From Eupeodes corollae (taxonomy: Eukaryota; Arthropoda; Insecta; Diptera; Syrphidae): DNA of 64,000 nucleotides. Shown here piece after piece: positions 10,901-25,900 of the stretch (its first letter is position 1; each line of letters begins with the position of its first letter). Location: the NCBI RefSeq assembly GCF_945859685.1, contig NC_079149.1:56190991-56254990 (forward strand), written 5' to 3'. The notes below the pieces were generated by a model, which worked only from the letters and a program-made list of their open reading frames with translations, was not told the DNA's origin and did not search any database. The translations under genes and the position numbers were made by a program.

Positions 10901-13900
10901 GTAAGTGTTTTACGTGTAAAAGAACAGCTGTGATTCCAAAAAGGGAATCCAAAAGTATCCGAGAATTTCTGGTATACTCGTATCTGGGGATCTGACAGAA
11001 CAGCTGACTTAACATAATGTTGAATTGGAAAGAGCCTGAAAATTGATTTCAAATGTGTGTTTTTTTTTAATTATTGAAATTATCCTTTAAAAAATGTATT
11101 CTACAATAATTTTTTACCTCGAAATCTAAATTTTTGTGTGTTTTTTTGTGAACAGCTAAAGTTCGTTTTTATTGGAGAGAACATTACCAATGATGACAGG
11201 TGTAACTTTCTCCAACATAGATATACCACTTGCAATTCGATCCGCTTACATTTCTCTTTATAAGTTTGAACAAATGTAAAAAGCTACCAGCCAAATTATA
11301 CTAATATACGATTTTACATCCAAAAAATTGATTTTCAATAGAAAATCAAAGGAAGACCAATCGGTTTTCGTCTCGTTACCACCTTTAAGTATCATTGGCT
11401 TCCTAATTTAAACAAGTCATCGGAATTTTGTTGACAGGGTGGCTATAGCGATCATTTAAAAAGTATTAAGATCAAGCATTTTAAGTTAGAATTGCTTATT
11501 GAAAGCAAAACTGACAGGATGGTATACAAGAAAAATGAAACGCCTTCAGTGGAACAAATTTGTTAAAAATTATATAAAACCAAAAACCGGCTGTTTCTTA
11601 AAAAAAAAAAAATTTATCATTAAAAAGAGGTCAGTTAAAGCTATCATTGAAACCAATCATTGAAACTTTTTGACAGATTGGATATAGCTTAAGTTGAACA
11701 TTTCTGGCATTGGACACACATTTTCTGAGTGGTTTAAAGCTTTTCCTGATTGGAATTAAGCAGTGAAACACAACCGATAAATGGAAATTAAAAAAATGCA
11801 ACGCTCTCAGGTGGAAGATTATGTTCCGAATTTTTAAGTCAACAACACCAGCTGTTCATTGAAAACAATATCATTAGAAGCGGATTATAGCTATCAGTAA
11901 AATCCATTAGTAAAAATTAAAACAAGAGGAATCTGAAATATTTTATTAATAAGCGTTTATAGCGTTTATTACTTGATATAAGAATTCATCTTATTACATT
12001 TATATTTGTCTAAAAATAACGATTTTTTTTGACAGGTTTATTATGTTTTCATTAAAAAATGATTGAAACTAAGCATTTGAGATTAGAGTTGATCATCAAA
12101 AGTAAAACTGACAGGTGGGAAGTTAAAGAAAACTGCAGGTCGTCTGCTTCATTTTGACACCAACAAATAACAACATTAGACTTTCTTAATCGCTTTGAAA
12201 TCTCGAAACAATATTTCCAGTGATGAAAATAAATTAAAGCTTTAACTGGCCTGTAAACTATGCTGGAGACATGTTCACCAAAATTTAAAAAGAGTGCAAC
12301 AACTCAATACGAATTTCTATAAAATATATAACCTGAATCTTGTTGCTTTTCCCGTCTACCGTACACAAATTTCTTAACTTTAAAATAAAGCTATGCAATT
12401 AAATACTTGTATATAATTATATAAAACAATTGCAACGAACTGGAATTATTCAACAATTTGACCTTGAAATAACATCATGTCAAGCTAGTCTACTAATGAA
12501 ATACCTTCTCCGTCTTGTGTACAAAGCTTCGAAACGATAAAAAGCAGACAAATGTCACAAGTACAAAACATCACAAAAAGCAATATCTCAGAAATCATCC
12601 TCATTTTTGCTATTTAATAAAATTCACGTGCCTATTGCGTATTCGTCCCTATTCAAATAAAAATCCTTCTCGTACCTCATCACCCCGACTCACTTACCTG
12701 CTCCACACTGTATATCTCCATGTTGGTATCGTTTTCAATCCACCTCTGTCGGTAAGCGGCTTCTGTGCGTTTCTTTATGTTGCGATGGCAACAGTAGCAC
12801 ACGACACATAACACAGTTGTCACCACAGACAGCATAGCTCTATAAATGAAAAAAAAAAAAAATAGAAAGGACAAAAGGACATGAAATATTTAATAGAACA
12901 GTGTGTTTTTTCTTTTAATTTTTCAAAGTTAAAAAGCTCCTAACAACCTTAAAGAGTGGAATAAAACAAAAGGAATCTATAATCTACAATGTGTCCCCGT
13001 CGCATACCACATTGTTGTAGAGAGTGTTTTAAAAAACAATAGAACTAATAGCTGTTACCTAAGTTTCCCACAGTTAAAAACGCACGTTTCGAATCCTTCT
13101 AGGCGACTTTCCCCGCTACTGTTACCAACTGAGCTTGTGTAGCAAACAATGTCCGCCGAGCAATATAGAATACAGGTGTTTGTGTTGAGTTACAAATTTG
13201 GTTGGAATGGCGAAAAGAACGTTACCTCTAGATATTTTTTTATACAAGTCAAAAATTTAAAGTATTTACTACAAAACTTACTCCCTAAGAATTTCATTTA
13301 CCGACGGGATGTAACTCTAAAATCCAGCCTTACAAATAATTCTTTAAGAAACGTACATAATATTTCACAGATTTGTAAAAGAATGCAATCTTTATTGAAT
13401 GTAATCATTAATGACTTAAGAAATGAGATTGCATTCATTGAATTAATTTTAAGACTTGAGACTTCAAATTATGCAACGACCTCCATTCACTTATAGCAAA
13501 ACGATTACAATCGTTTTTTCCTTCCATTCATTTTACAGCGATCGATTGAATGCAATCTCTGATAAGTCTTTGCTGCATTCTGCATTCTTTGACTTTTTGG
13601 CATTCTGTGTATGGTGATTGCATAATTTGAAGTCTGAAGTCCCAAATTGAAATCAATGATGTCAGTCTTCGAATTGAATTCAATTTATGACATTTAAAGA
13701 CTACATTTTTTAACCAAACTGATATTGCATATAGTCAATGAGTATTCTTCATAAGTCTTTTTATAAAATCCAATTTATAGATTTTATTCATTGAATTTTT
13801 TGCAATCTTTTGACACCAAAAATATTGAAATCGTTTTTCCTCCAATCATTTCACTTCAATATTGAAATATTTAAAGATTATTTTTGTATTCATTGACATT

Positions 13901-16900
13901 CTTCGCTTTTAATTCAATTTCACATTTTTAGGGGCCAGTTATAGCTATCACTGGTTTGTATCATTGAAACCAATAATTGGAAATCACTTGACAGATTGGT
14001 TACATCTTTCATTGAACATTTCTGTCATTAGATGCAAATTTCCTGACAGGTAGGAATAAAAAAAAAATGGAACACTTTTAGTAAAACGATCTTGTTCCAA
14101 ATTTTGAAATTTAAAACCATTTGTTCATTGATAAAGATTTCATCATTGAAAAATAAAAATCAACTAAAATTCTTGGTTAATTAAAGAATTTTTTTCAGTA
14201 AACAATTTCTACAACTCATAAGCTTCATTCTAATACCAAATATTTCAAACTTCACTCTCTTAATCGGTTCAAATTTCAAAACAAAATGTTCAATGATGAA
14301 AACCAATAATAGCTTCGACTGGCCCCTAAATAAAAAATCCCAGTCACGAAGTGAATTCAAAAAATGCGATATTTAAAGTTAAGTTTAAAAAAATGGGTTT
14401 CTTTGACAAGCTGCAATAGCAAGTGTTTTTTTAGACGTGTGGTTTTCAATCTGGAAGTACTTTGTTCGGAGTTATGTGTTGGTCTCTTTGACAGCTGTCA
14501 CTTTAATTATGCTCAGTACGGTTTGCCATTTCATAATGAATAGACTTATTTCTGAGCAACGTTTGCATATCGTGTGAATTTATTACCATAATCAATGTAT
14601 TAAAAAGAAACTTTTGGTTAGCGGCCTGTTGTGTTGCTTCCAATCTCGTGCAATTTAAGGGGCAGGACATAGCTATCATTGGTTTAAGATTAAGAGATTC
14701 AAATTGGTTATGTTTGGTGTCAAAGCGAAGAAATTAACTTTTCTTTTAGTAAATTTTTCAATGATGGAATCGTTTTCATTTCACAATTTACATTTGTTGA
14801 TTTCAGATTTCGGAAAAAATCTTTATAGCCCCACTTTTCAGTTTTACTTTCAATGTTCAACTGACATTTTCAATGAAAGCTTTATAGCAATTTAAGGGGC
14901 AAACATTTTCAAAAAATTCAATTATGAAAGCCAATAATAGCCCCTACCACCCAAACGGTATATTTTGTGTGTGATTATGTGAATTCGCTTGTCTACGCAG
15001 ATATCCCGAGACAATCGACGAACGGAATATTTGGCGCGTTATTCCTGACAAACATTCCAATTTCTGCAAAAAGTGGTCGGAAGTTGGGATTCTCGGCTCA
15101 TCATGGAGACGTCTTCCACTTTAAACCAAGCCGCAGCCCATATTAGAGTTTTCTAATTATTATTCAAATGCTTCTGCTATATCAGCCTGTTTTTTTGATT
15201 TCATTTTGTTTCATAAATGTGAAACTGTAATTTTGTAATTCCGCTCATTTATTGTATTTTTCTACTGAGACTTTTATGAACTTGACTCCTATCTTAGATT
15301 GTAGTATCTAAAACTGTAATATCGTGACTTATAGAGTATTCTATTTGTAGGTTGTAGAGACTTTAGATTCTAATATGGATTACGATGAGTATATTATCCA
15401 TCGTATATTCCTTCAAAAGAGAACATGTTCTGCTGCGTATTACCTACACTATTTTTTTTCTATTTGGTCATTCTTTTATAATAATACAAATTTTATTCTT
15501 GATTTCCCAATAAAAAAAAAGTTTACTAAATTCAAGACTGCCGCACTCTAGCTCCCACTACACATTTAAGTTGCGTGCAACTTAAAATTATTGGGTGTTC
15601 CTAATGGAATTTCAATACCGTTATTTTTGCTAACGGTTCATTTTTATGTTATAAATATGTTATAGATTGAAACAAAATATATGTTTTTAAATATTTTATT
15701 TGAAACTGTCTGCAAAATGTTGTCCTTAAGTCTGTAGATACAGCTTTAGAATGTGATATGTTGGCTTCGAGAGATAGAGGATAAACAAAATTAATATGAT
15801 TGTAAGCACATTTTAATATATATTAAATATATAAAACCCATATCAGGTGGTACGTATAGAAATTTGCCATTGATTCATCACTTAAATAAATTCAATATCC
15901 ACAATTTGCCGTTCTCTTCATGGTCGCCAAGCTTGGCAGTTGATTAAACTGCAAATGAATCTCAATTTCTTTCATACAATTCAGCTTAAATCTTTATAGT
16001 TAATCAAAATAGGATTATAAATCTATATAGTATCTGTCTGAGAAGCAAACCTATCTATGGAACATACATTATATCGACTTACTACAAAGGTAGAACTTAG
16101 AAGGCCATTGTGGTCATAGAAGGTATAGTGTATTTTCGTATTATGACTTTACCTTCTTATATGAGTTCCTCGTTCACCAATTTTCCTTTTTTCTTTTTCA
16201 AAAAATAAATCAATAGATTGGGGAGACAAAAACAAAATTTACACAATCGAATCGGAAAACTGTATAGGAAAACCTATAATATGGTCGTTTGCGTGCTTAC
16301 CACCATACGGCTGGGCTTTCGTGTTCTAGTCGGAATTCAAATTGTCTGAATAAAAAAAAAAGATGATTTACCTACTGCCAACAAAAAAGTTGGTAGAGCA
16401 TTATCTCTAAACTCTATAGCCTTTATTTATAGAATAAACTTTCTTTCCGTATTGATTTATTTAGTTTGGCTTTAATTTCAGTTTCTTTTTTTTTTGAGAA
16501 TGTGTTGTAAGTTTCCAAAGACAGACAAACAATAATTGTTATTCAGGAACTATTCAAATTATGGAGACATATTTTATTGAATTCAGAATAAGGAACAACT
16601 TGTGTTTTGACCTCATTAGTGAACATTTAAATTGATATAATGTGTCAATTAAGGATTTTATATTATTCATCTACATGAAATGCACGTGTAAGGAAATGTT
16701 AATAAAATTGACCTTTCATAAGTTTTGTGGGAGAAGGAGTTTTTGTAGTGGAAAAATACAATACAAACTTATTTAAATATAGTATTTAAAGGTTGTCAAA
16801 GTTCCAACAACCTAAACGTGCTTCCTGTTATGGTAGAATTACACTTTTCTCGATCAGCATAAGTCTTTATTTGTAGTGCTTTGTTTTTCGTTTGTTTAAC

Positions 16901-19900
16901 TGAGATTTATACTTTGACCATAAGGAAGCTTTAATAAATCCTTGGCTTTTGTCAAATTTTTCAAATAATGCCCTTTTTTATATCATACTCTTAGCGCCAA
17001 AAATTTTTTTAATTGGGTAATCATCAAACTACTGTGACAAATCCTGAAAATTTTACAGGCACTAGGTGCGCCTGTGAAACTTTTTCAAGCCCCCAATGAA
17101 TTGTTTAATATTTATAGATTTTCTTAATGTCGTATTCCTCTGATTCTTCCATCTATAACAGATCATTTCATTACAAAAAATCAGTAGCCAAAAGCAGCAA
17201 TAATTAAGATCAACAATTGATTTTAAAAAAAGATTTGAATCCTTTGTAACAGTGCTACTTCTAAATAACAATCGAGATCATTTTTCAAGAATTAATAACA
17301 ATTACCGAACGTTTGGCAAAGACTTTCAAATTATTCCAAAAACATTACTCAATTATGTATACTTGAAAGCAAGTACTGAAAGCATATACTTGAAAGACTC
17401 GTCAAGTACTTCCTAATTACATGAAACTATTGTCAAGTTTTCCAATAGAGTAGGGACTTTGAATTTAACTTGTCAGTTCACTCTTTTACTAATCATCGAA
17501 CTGTCACTGTCAAATTATTCAGTTAACTCAATATTTTATTCTTGGTAAAGTACTCGAAAGAGCAAGGCCTGCAAAATCCTAAAAAAAATACCAAAATTCG
17601 GACCGCATCTTCAAAAGCGTTAACTCCAACTTTCAGTAGTTATTCTCGCCACCTTTTGGAGAGGCAATAGAAAGTGTAATGGAAAAATTTGGGTCTACAT
17701 ATTCGTTGTGTGATGTTGCCTTGGCAGTGAGACATCGGGTTGTTCAAAATGTCGAAAATATTGCTGCAGTTCAGTATATTGTATATTGCGACACCAAGAA
17801 TTGAGGCCGATTGGCTAAGGTCATAAAATAAGTTCGTCAATAAACAAAATATGCGTTATGAGTCTTAACAGCATGGTTTCACAAGCCACAAGTCGATTAG
17901 CCTCCTAGTCGTTGGTTGTACGATTTAACGCCTCTAGACTTTTTTCTATAGGTATAACTACGTTAAGTCATATGTTTATGGAAATAAAGCGACTACGACG
18001 TTCAAAGAGCTTAGAGCGAAAATTGGACTCGAAATAACGACCGTTTAGTCCGGTGAGGTGACCATATGAACGAAGTGGAGTTCCATTCAAAAATGATTTG
18101 GTTGTACTTCAAGTCCATAATAAAGTTTTTGAAATATCTTCAACGGTTTTTGTTTTATTATTAATATTATCATAAAGTTATCAAGTCCTTATGCAAAAAC
18201 CCTTTACTTGTTCTTTTTTAAGTAGCGGCACGTTGCATTGAAGTGCAAGTACTTATAAATCGTCTCAATCCTATATAACATCCATGTCTTGAAAACTAAA
18301 ACAAAAATAAATCTAAAACTCAACACGACGAATTAACTTCCGCTTGTATTCCTCCAATTTTCCTCTCCAACACAGTTTGTACTTAAGCTTTCCGCACTTC
18401 AAGCAAGCCTCCGCATCGTCATGTGACGCTCAAGCTACACACGAGTAAAATTCGAAAAAAAACCTTAAACATTTCTATATCTATACGATTTTAAGGACAT
18501 CTACAATTCCATTGAGAACACTTATTTGTTGTGGGTTGGGGAGGCCCTACATGTGATACGAGCTATAAGGGTAGTTGCTGCGATGATGATAATGACGATG
18601 TTTTTGATGCTATAGATACGTACGTGTAGTTTAAGAATCAAAAATGGATACCTAGATACATTTACACATTTCCATTGTAGAAGGATCTTAATGCAAATTA
18701 TCCACCTATAATACTCGTATAATGTAATGTGTAATAAGTATCTTGTTTTTTGAATAGAACTATCTGGATGCTGATGCTTGGACATAATATAAAGCTTTTT
18801 CTGTGCAAGCGTGCAAAACTAAACTAAAACACTACACATGAAAGCAAAGTGTGTATTATAATAAATCATAATAATTTGGCGACTGCATTTCAATTGAAAT
18901 TTTTGACGGTGAAAAGAATCTCAAGAAGCAAAGGTTTTGTGTTGGCATTTTTTTTTGTTTTTGTCGTCAGAAGGACACAACACTCATCCAAAATACATAA
19001 TATATAACACCTTCAAATTATGTATGTTTTTTGTACATATGTGCATGAGTAGGATACATTATCATATAATTTATTTTTGTTTTTTCAAGAAGAAAATGAT
19101 GGTTAACATAAAATAATTGTATGAAGAATAAATGACATTTAGTATGTCCTTTGTATACATAATATATAGGTATGTATACATATATGAATGTTTATTATTT
19201 ATTTCATTAACAACCGCCACCCTATGGTCTCTAGTTTGTGTTTTATTTATTTTTCTGTAGTCTTCATTGACCCTAACCCTTTAATAAAATGACACCATTG
19301 GTTTATGGTGGAATAATTAACTGTTTTCATTTGCATGAATATTTTGTTTATCCATGAGAGATGCGTGTCTAAAAACTATGACAGAAAAGTCACTAAAAGT
19401 ACGTTTCTAAAAAATTCGCCGATCCTAAATGTGGAAGAACTGTATCGGTTTTTTTAAGCGAAGTTTTGTGATTTCACTTATATGTACATATTAAACTGTT
19501 TTTTTAGAGGTATAGAACTTTAAGTTGGCAACACTATTTTAATTGGCGGCCATTTTTCCAGCTGTCATTGTATGTTGAGGCACATATTTGATGTTCATTT
19601 TATGGGTTCGTGGAAGATGATGACAGTCGATGGTGACTGCATAGAGCAATGATTACTGACTTTTTGGTTCATCAATTGAAGAACTATAAAGTTCAGAAGT
19701 TGTGGTTTTAAAAAGATGGTGAACGGCGGCCGGCGTGGCGTTGCAACATGACACCTAGCTCTTGACACAGTTCATTTCTTGAAGCAAACGTTGAGTAAAT
19801 GCATAGTCTCAAGTTACGGAACCGTGAATTGGCCTCCAAAATTGTGCGACTTAACACCGCTGCGGCTTGAATATTTTCTGTGGATTTATGTGAAATCTCT

Positions 19901-22900
19901 AGTCTACGCCGATAAGCTCGAAATAATAAATCACTTGATGGACAGACAGTCTACTTTCCCAGCAGCTCACAGGGTTGCTCTTTTAGTTTCTTTACCCTAG
20001 TCTCACGCAAACGAAAAAAATACATAGTGACTTCACTCTTCGCGATGATTGTTAAAAAGCTGTCTTCAATTTTGCTCTAGTTATATTTAAAGTGTTTGTT
20101 CGGTAATAACACCTTAAATATAACCAGATTCTTCAAATAGCTAATTTTTGAAATTGCAGGAAATTAATTTACCTTTTGTAAATTCCAATGCCAGCCTATT
20201 AATTCTGTATTTTAAAAAAATATATTATATTGACAAATTGTATCTCGTGATATTGTAACTCAATGTAGTTTCAAAAAAGGCTAGTAATGGTATACAATTT
20301 TATTTTTATTTTCCAGTGCATTTATAGCATTTTGAGGTTCTTGTTAAAATTTGTTTTCTTCAGCAAATAACTTTGCAGTCATGTGCATTCTATTTTTATA
20401 CTGCAAATAAGTTTCCAGAGAGGTGCGTTCGCAGATTCTTGCTTAACATTTATTTACAAAAAAGTATACATATCGATCACTGTATTCTTATAATTTTTTC
20501 CCATTGAGTCAATTTGAACTACTGTCCAATGACATTATTAAGAAATTCGTCGAATCAACTACATTATCATTTCTAAGTTTGCCTATCGACATAGTCAGCT
20601 TCTGACATATAAAAATGTCGGTAGTGCAGATCATATTACAGACATTCGTTCAACTTTCTTTAATAATTTAAATCACTTTAGCTAACTCGCTAAATTCTGG
20701 ATAATTTTTGATGTTTCTATTAAAAAAATATCAACTCAATATAACACCATGTTTCAAATATCATTTTAAGATCTTTTCATAAATTTGCCATGTTTCAAAT
20801 ATCATTTTAAGATCTTTTCATAAATTTGCTTTCTAAAGTCGCTCTCAAGCTACTCTCGAGAGCGATCTAGCAAGTAGACATAGTCTGGAGAGTAGCTCGC
20901 GGAGAGTTGACTAATTACTCTCGGCATTCGATCTTTTTGAAAGTCACTCGCAAGTGGACACATGTGTTTACCACTATCCGAGATAAGCTCGCGGAATACC
21001 AACACAGTTCGTATTTTGCGAGTAGCTGTCGAGAGTAAACATGGGAAAGCAGTGGAAACAATGTCTTTTGGTCATTTAAATTTGATTTTAAAATAAATAT
21101 TTAACTTCCCATAGGAAGTTATTGTAATGGGTCCGATTTGTCAAATTGAAAATTTTGAAATTTCTCCAAGTTTCAAGATCCGTAGATTTTGAGAAAAATC
21201 TAATTGACAGTTTTTTATAAAAAAAACCTAAAAAAACACTACTTAAAGTTGTTAAAAGTTTAATTTTGACTCAAATAACTCTTTAAAAATTCGAGATTAT
21301 GGCTTCCAACTTATTTTATTTTATAAGAAATATTGTTTTCAACATTCGGTAAAATTTTGAGAAAAATCAAATTTACTGTTTTTTAACAAAAAACAGAAAC
21401 TTAAAGGAAAATTTAACAAAAGTTGGTAAAAATTCATTTCCGACACAAATATCTTTTTAAAAGTAAACAGTTTTCTTACAAAAAAATAAAAACCTAAACA
21501 AAAAAAAAAACAATACTAAAACTTGGTAAAAATTTACTTTCGGCTTTTCAAAAATTAAAAATATTGTCTTTAAACATTTTTTATTTTAAAATATTGTTTT
21601 CGATATGCTGTAGTTTTCTTTTATAAAAATCCATATTTCCATAAAGAAATAAAATCTACAAAAAATAGTACGCAAATTTGGTAAACATTGAGGTTCGGTT
21701 CTCGATATCTCGTGAACAATAGAAGATATTGAATTTAAATTAGATTCATTCATCCAATTTGTAATTATTTATTTAATAAATAAAATCTTTTAACAAATGC
21801 TACTAAAATTGGTAACAATTGTTTTTTGACTAAAAATCTCGTTTACAAAAATAGATTTTGAAATGAAACTATTTCATCAAATGCAAAATATTGTTGGTAA
21901 TTTTTAAATCTTTTAGAATAATTCAACTGACAACTTTTTTAACAAAACACGAAAACCTACAGACAAAGGCATATCGACAGATGGGATGGGAAGTTACCAG
22001 TGTGGACAATTAAAACCTGTAAGTATACATGACCAACTGACAATATGCTAGCAGAAGAATTCTATCAAGTGGACACGATTTTGAGAGTACCCTCAGCAAG
22101 AAACCTCTTAATATTTTAGCAGAGAGCTCGAGATAGCAAAATTTCTAAAATTTGGTTCTCAAATGGACAGTCTCCCGAAAGTTGCTCTAGAGAGTTGACT
22201 AGCAGAAGTACTCTCAAATGGACACGCACCTTAAGAACAGAGTAGATCTAGTGCCATTCGTCAACAACCTGATTGGTCCTTATCAGTGTGGCTTCAGACC
22301 AGGAAAGTCCACTATCGACCAAATATTCACACTACGGCAGATCTTGGAAAAAACCCAGGAGCTTCAAATCGATACCCACCATCTCTTTATCGATTTTAAA
22401 GCCGCGTATGACAGCATCTATAGGGAAGATCTCTACCGAGCAATGTCTTGTTTTGGCATCGCTGTCAAACTTATCCGTTTATGCAGAATGACGATGGAGA
22501 ATGCACGCTGCTCTATTAGGGTCGGAAAAAATCTTACCGATGCATTCGATGTCAAAAAAGGTTTTAGACAAGGCGATGCATTGTCATGCGACTTCCTCAA
22601 CATCGTTCTGGAAAGAATTGTGCAAAACTCAACCGTCAACACTAGAGGCACAATCTTCCAAAGGTCCATCCAATTACTCGGATACGCAGATGATATTGAC
22701 ATACTTGGAAGATCAAAGCGTGATGTCAGTAGAGCGTTTTTGAGCATTGCGACGGAAGCGAAGAAGATGGGATTAGTGGTCAATGAGGGCAAGACCAAGT
22801 ATATGCTGTCATCAAAAAAGGACACTGAACGACGACGTCTTGGACAAAACGTCCCCATGGACAGCTATAACTTTGAGGTAGTTGAGGACTTTTTCTACCT

Positions 22901-25900
22901 TGGCACCGCTATTAATGCAGACAACGACACCAGCGCTGAAATCAAACGAAGAATAGCTCTTGCAAATCACTGCTTCTTTGGACTTAGAAGGCAATTGAGA
23001 AGTAAAGCATGTAAAATCACCATCTATAAGACACTCATCATCCCGGTTCTCATCTATGGCGCTAAGGCCTGGAACCTGTCAAAGAAAGATGAGAGCGTCT
23101 TAGGATGCTTCGAGAGAAAAATTCTTCGGGTGATTTTCGGTCCCGTACGCATAGATGGAGAATGGAGGAGATGATATAACGACGAACTGTACGGGCTGTA
23201 CAGCGACACTGACCTAGTTAGCAGAATTAAAGTCCAACGGCTTAGATGGCTAGGTCATGTAGAACGGATGGAGATCAACGCTCCAGCCCGGAAGGTCTTC
23301 GAATCCAATCCCGAGGGACGGCGCAGTAGAGGAAGACCGCGGCTCAGGTGGCGCACCCAGGTGGGAGAGGACCTCAACCAACTTGGCGTGCGAAACTGGA
23401 GACAGCTAGCTAGGGACCGAGCTGGCTGGAGACGCTTGTTGGTTGAGGCCCAGGTCCGCCCCGGACTGTAGCGCCACCTTAAGTAAGTAAGTAAGTAAGT
23501 GATTTTTGTTGGTAATTGCAACAGCATTTCAATAAACATTTCAATCAGAAACTATTTTTTGCAATTAATTTGTGTTAAATTTCTTTCTAATAAAAAACAT
23601 AATGTCAAAAATTAGGATAATTGATGACAGAGAAGTCAAAAAATTGACTTAACACAGTTTTTGAAACAAATGACACTTAATATATTAGATATGACAATAA
23701 TAGGTTTAAAGCTGCCTCGTTGACAAAAAATTATTAATATCAATATGAACCCTTTTGACAACTATTGCATTTGAAATGTAATGATTTTTTAATAATTTAA
23801 TTTATATGATTACTTACAACACATTAATTTTTGTCGTAAACTTTCCTTACGTGCTTAATAAACTTTTTCTAGGTCAGTAAAAAGCAATAAAACATAGTAC
23901 ATAAATATAATAAAACATCATTTTTTCCACTGAATCTAACTCCCTTAAGTGCTGTTTTTGAAACTCTCGTCTACCTTAATTGATACCACCACCTAACTTA
24001 CCAAACCTAAATAATGTAAAGTATAGACATATAATTTTTTAGTTAACATGCGACTATATTGTTTGCTATCTTAACATCATATTATTTAATTGTCCGCACG
24101 TGTGTGCATTGTGCATTGTTTTTAGGAACAAAAAAGAGAATGAACTCATGATAACTTTGAAATGTTTGTTAACATTATTGCTAAAGTATGTAAAAGTATT
24201 TTTTGAAATACGTATTTGTTATGTAGTACAAGTAAATAAGATGTAGATTTGAATTTTTTAAAGCCTTATTGAAGAAAAACAAGGGTTTTAGAATATTGTT
24301 GAACAGTACATTTTTTACACTAAAGCAATCAATTACAAGATCGTGAAAAACACCCAACTGAAATTCGAGTTTACGAAGGTTTAATTTTGTATTTAATTTA
24401 CATGTATTGTATAATGTGTTTTCAGTTTGATAAATGTATATTTTTAAGATCAATTGAACGATTAATTTAATTAGACTTATACGAGCTATTTTACTGTTTA
24501 TATGAATTAAAAACAAAATATGAGAAAACAGAAAATTTACTTCAAAGCTAAGCTCACACGATTGGAAGATCTTTTAATATTACCAGAAACAAAAATGCCT
24601 AAAAAAATATTAAACCTATCAATTTACAATTTACTGTCACTAAGATCGCTGAATATCTATTCAATTATTTGCCACTTTATTTTTTAAAAACAAATTTTTT
24701 ACAATTTAAAAAAATGTAATAAAAGTGAATCAGACAATTTTTTATATTTTAGAAACTGCGTAGGCCAATCACATTGAGACAGAAACGAAAACAAAATGTT
24801 TTTTTTTTTTGTTTTTTTTTTTTTTGTACTGTCAAAACCAAAATAAATCTAAGAAACACCAAAATGGTTTGAATTGAGTGTTGATAAACCTGAAAACTTT
24901 CGCCTTAGAAGTTATTAGTTTTAGTACAGCGCTATCCAATTAAGGGTAAAGGTCTAACGTTTATGTCGATATTGTGTAAAAAGTGTAAAAAGTGTAAAGT
25001 GGTTGTAAACGTTTTTTTTTCGAAGTTGTAGCGTCAATCTGTTTCTCGTTTCAGATAATAATACAAATTGGCAGCACTGACAATAAATTGTCTGATGTGT
25101 AAACGACTATCAATTTCCATATAATTAATCGTCTAATTGTACATTAAATTGTCAAAGACGTTTTTTGAGAATTATTGTAAGACAATAAGGTTGAAAGATA
25201 TTAGCCGTTTTGGGATTCCACATATTTAGTACATTGAGAAATTGCTAACAAAAGAATTCTAGTAGTCCCGTTTTTATGTTTTAGAGTTGAAACAATTGAC
25301 CATTTGTCACAATAATTTAAAACTTAATTGTAAAAAGTCTAGCGAAATTCAGAGCAGAACTTATTTAAACTTAATAAATAGACAGTTCTGCAATAATTAT
25401 ATATTTAATTTGTTTTTATGTTTTCCATTATCTAACTATGGTCTAACTTCGCGTGCAACAGATGGCACTATATTATGTCTATTTCTGTATAATTAAACAA
25501 TTTAGATGAATCAGCTTACAAGAACAAAACTATATTTTAATTTAGTGTAACAATTGATCATAAAAAAGTTAATAACAACACGCAGAGACCTCAATGCTTG
25601 GTTTTTTGCTAAGCAGCCTTGACGTGTTGAAAACAAATTCGAGAAGCAAGATTTGATTTTTTTTTTAATTTATTATTTTTTTTTTTGAAGAATTTACCAA
25701 GATACTTTTTAAGCTTTATTCAGTTCGGTAGTCATACTACAATTGATACTAAGTCGACACACAATTTTTCAGGATTTTATAAAATTAAAAACATGAATTT
25801 ACAAAAATGATTAATTAAAAATTGAATCATCAAAGTATCAGAGTTCACCTTGAGCCTTAAAATTAAGTCATAGCAAAGGGTTATCCATTTTGCGGTCTTA

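Larger units (their letters stand above)
7924..12697 (-). other. Intron 2 of the PPxY gene (4.8 kb)
   Basis: AT-rich. It contains a less AT-rich block at 8600-8830, a palindromic repeat at 10655-10740, repeat W1 (10858-11035) and MITE Z3 (11627-12252). Between 8900 and 10600 I see no recognisable gene or element. Confidence 0.55.

Noticed and set aside
12515..12811. Plus-strand 98-codon frame
   Set aside because: Antisense to the middle exon of the PPxY gene, with no protein features.
22218..23174. A 318-codon host gene
   Set aside because: The sequence is RTE reverse transcriptase, and the same frame continues beyond one stop to the RTE C-terminus and microsatellite tail.
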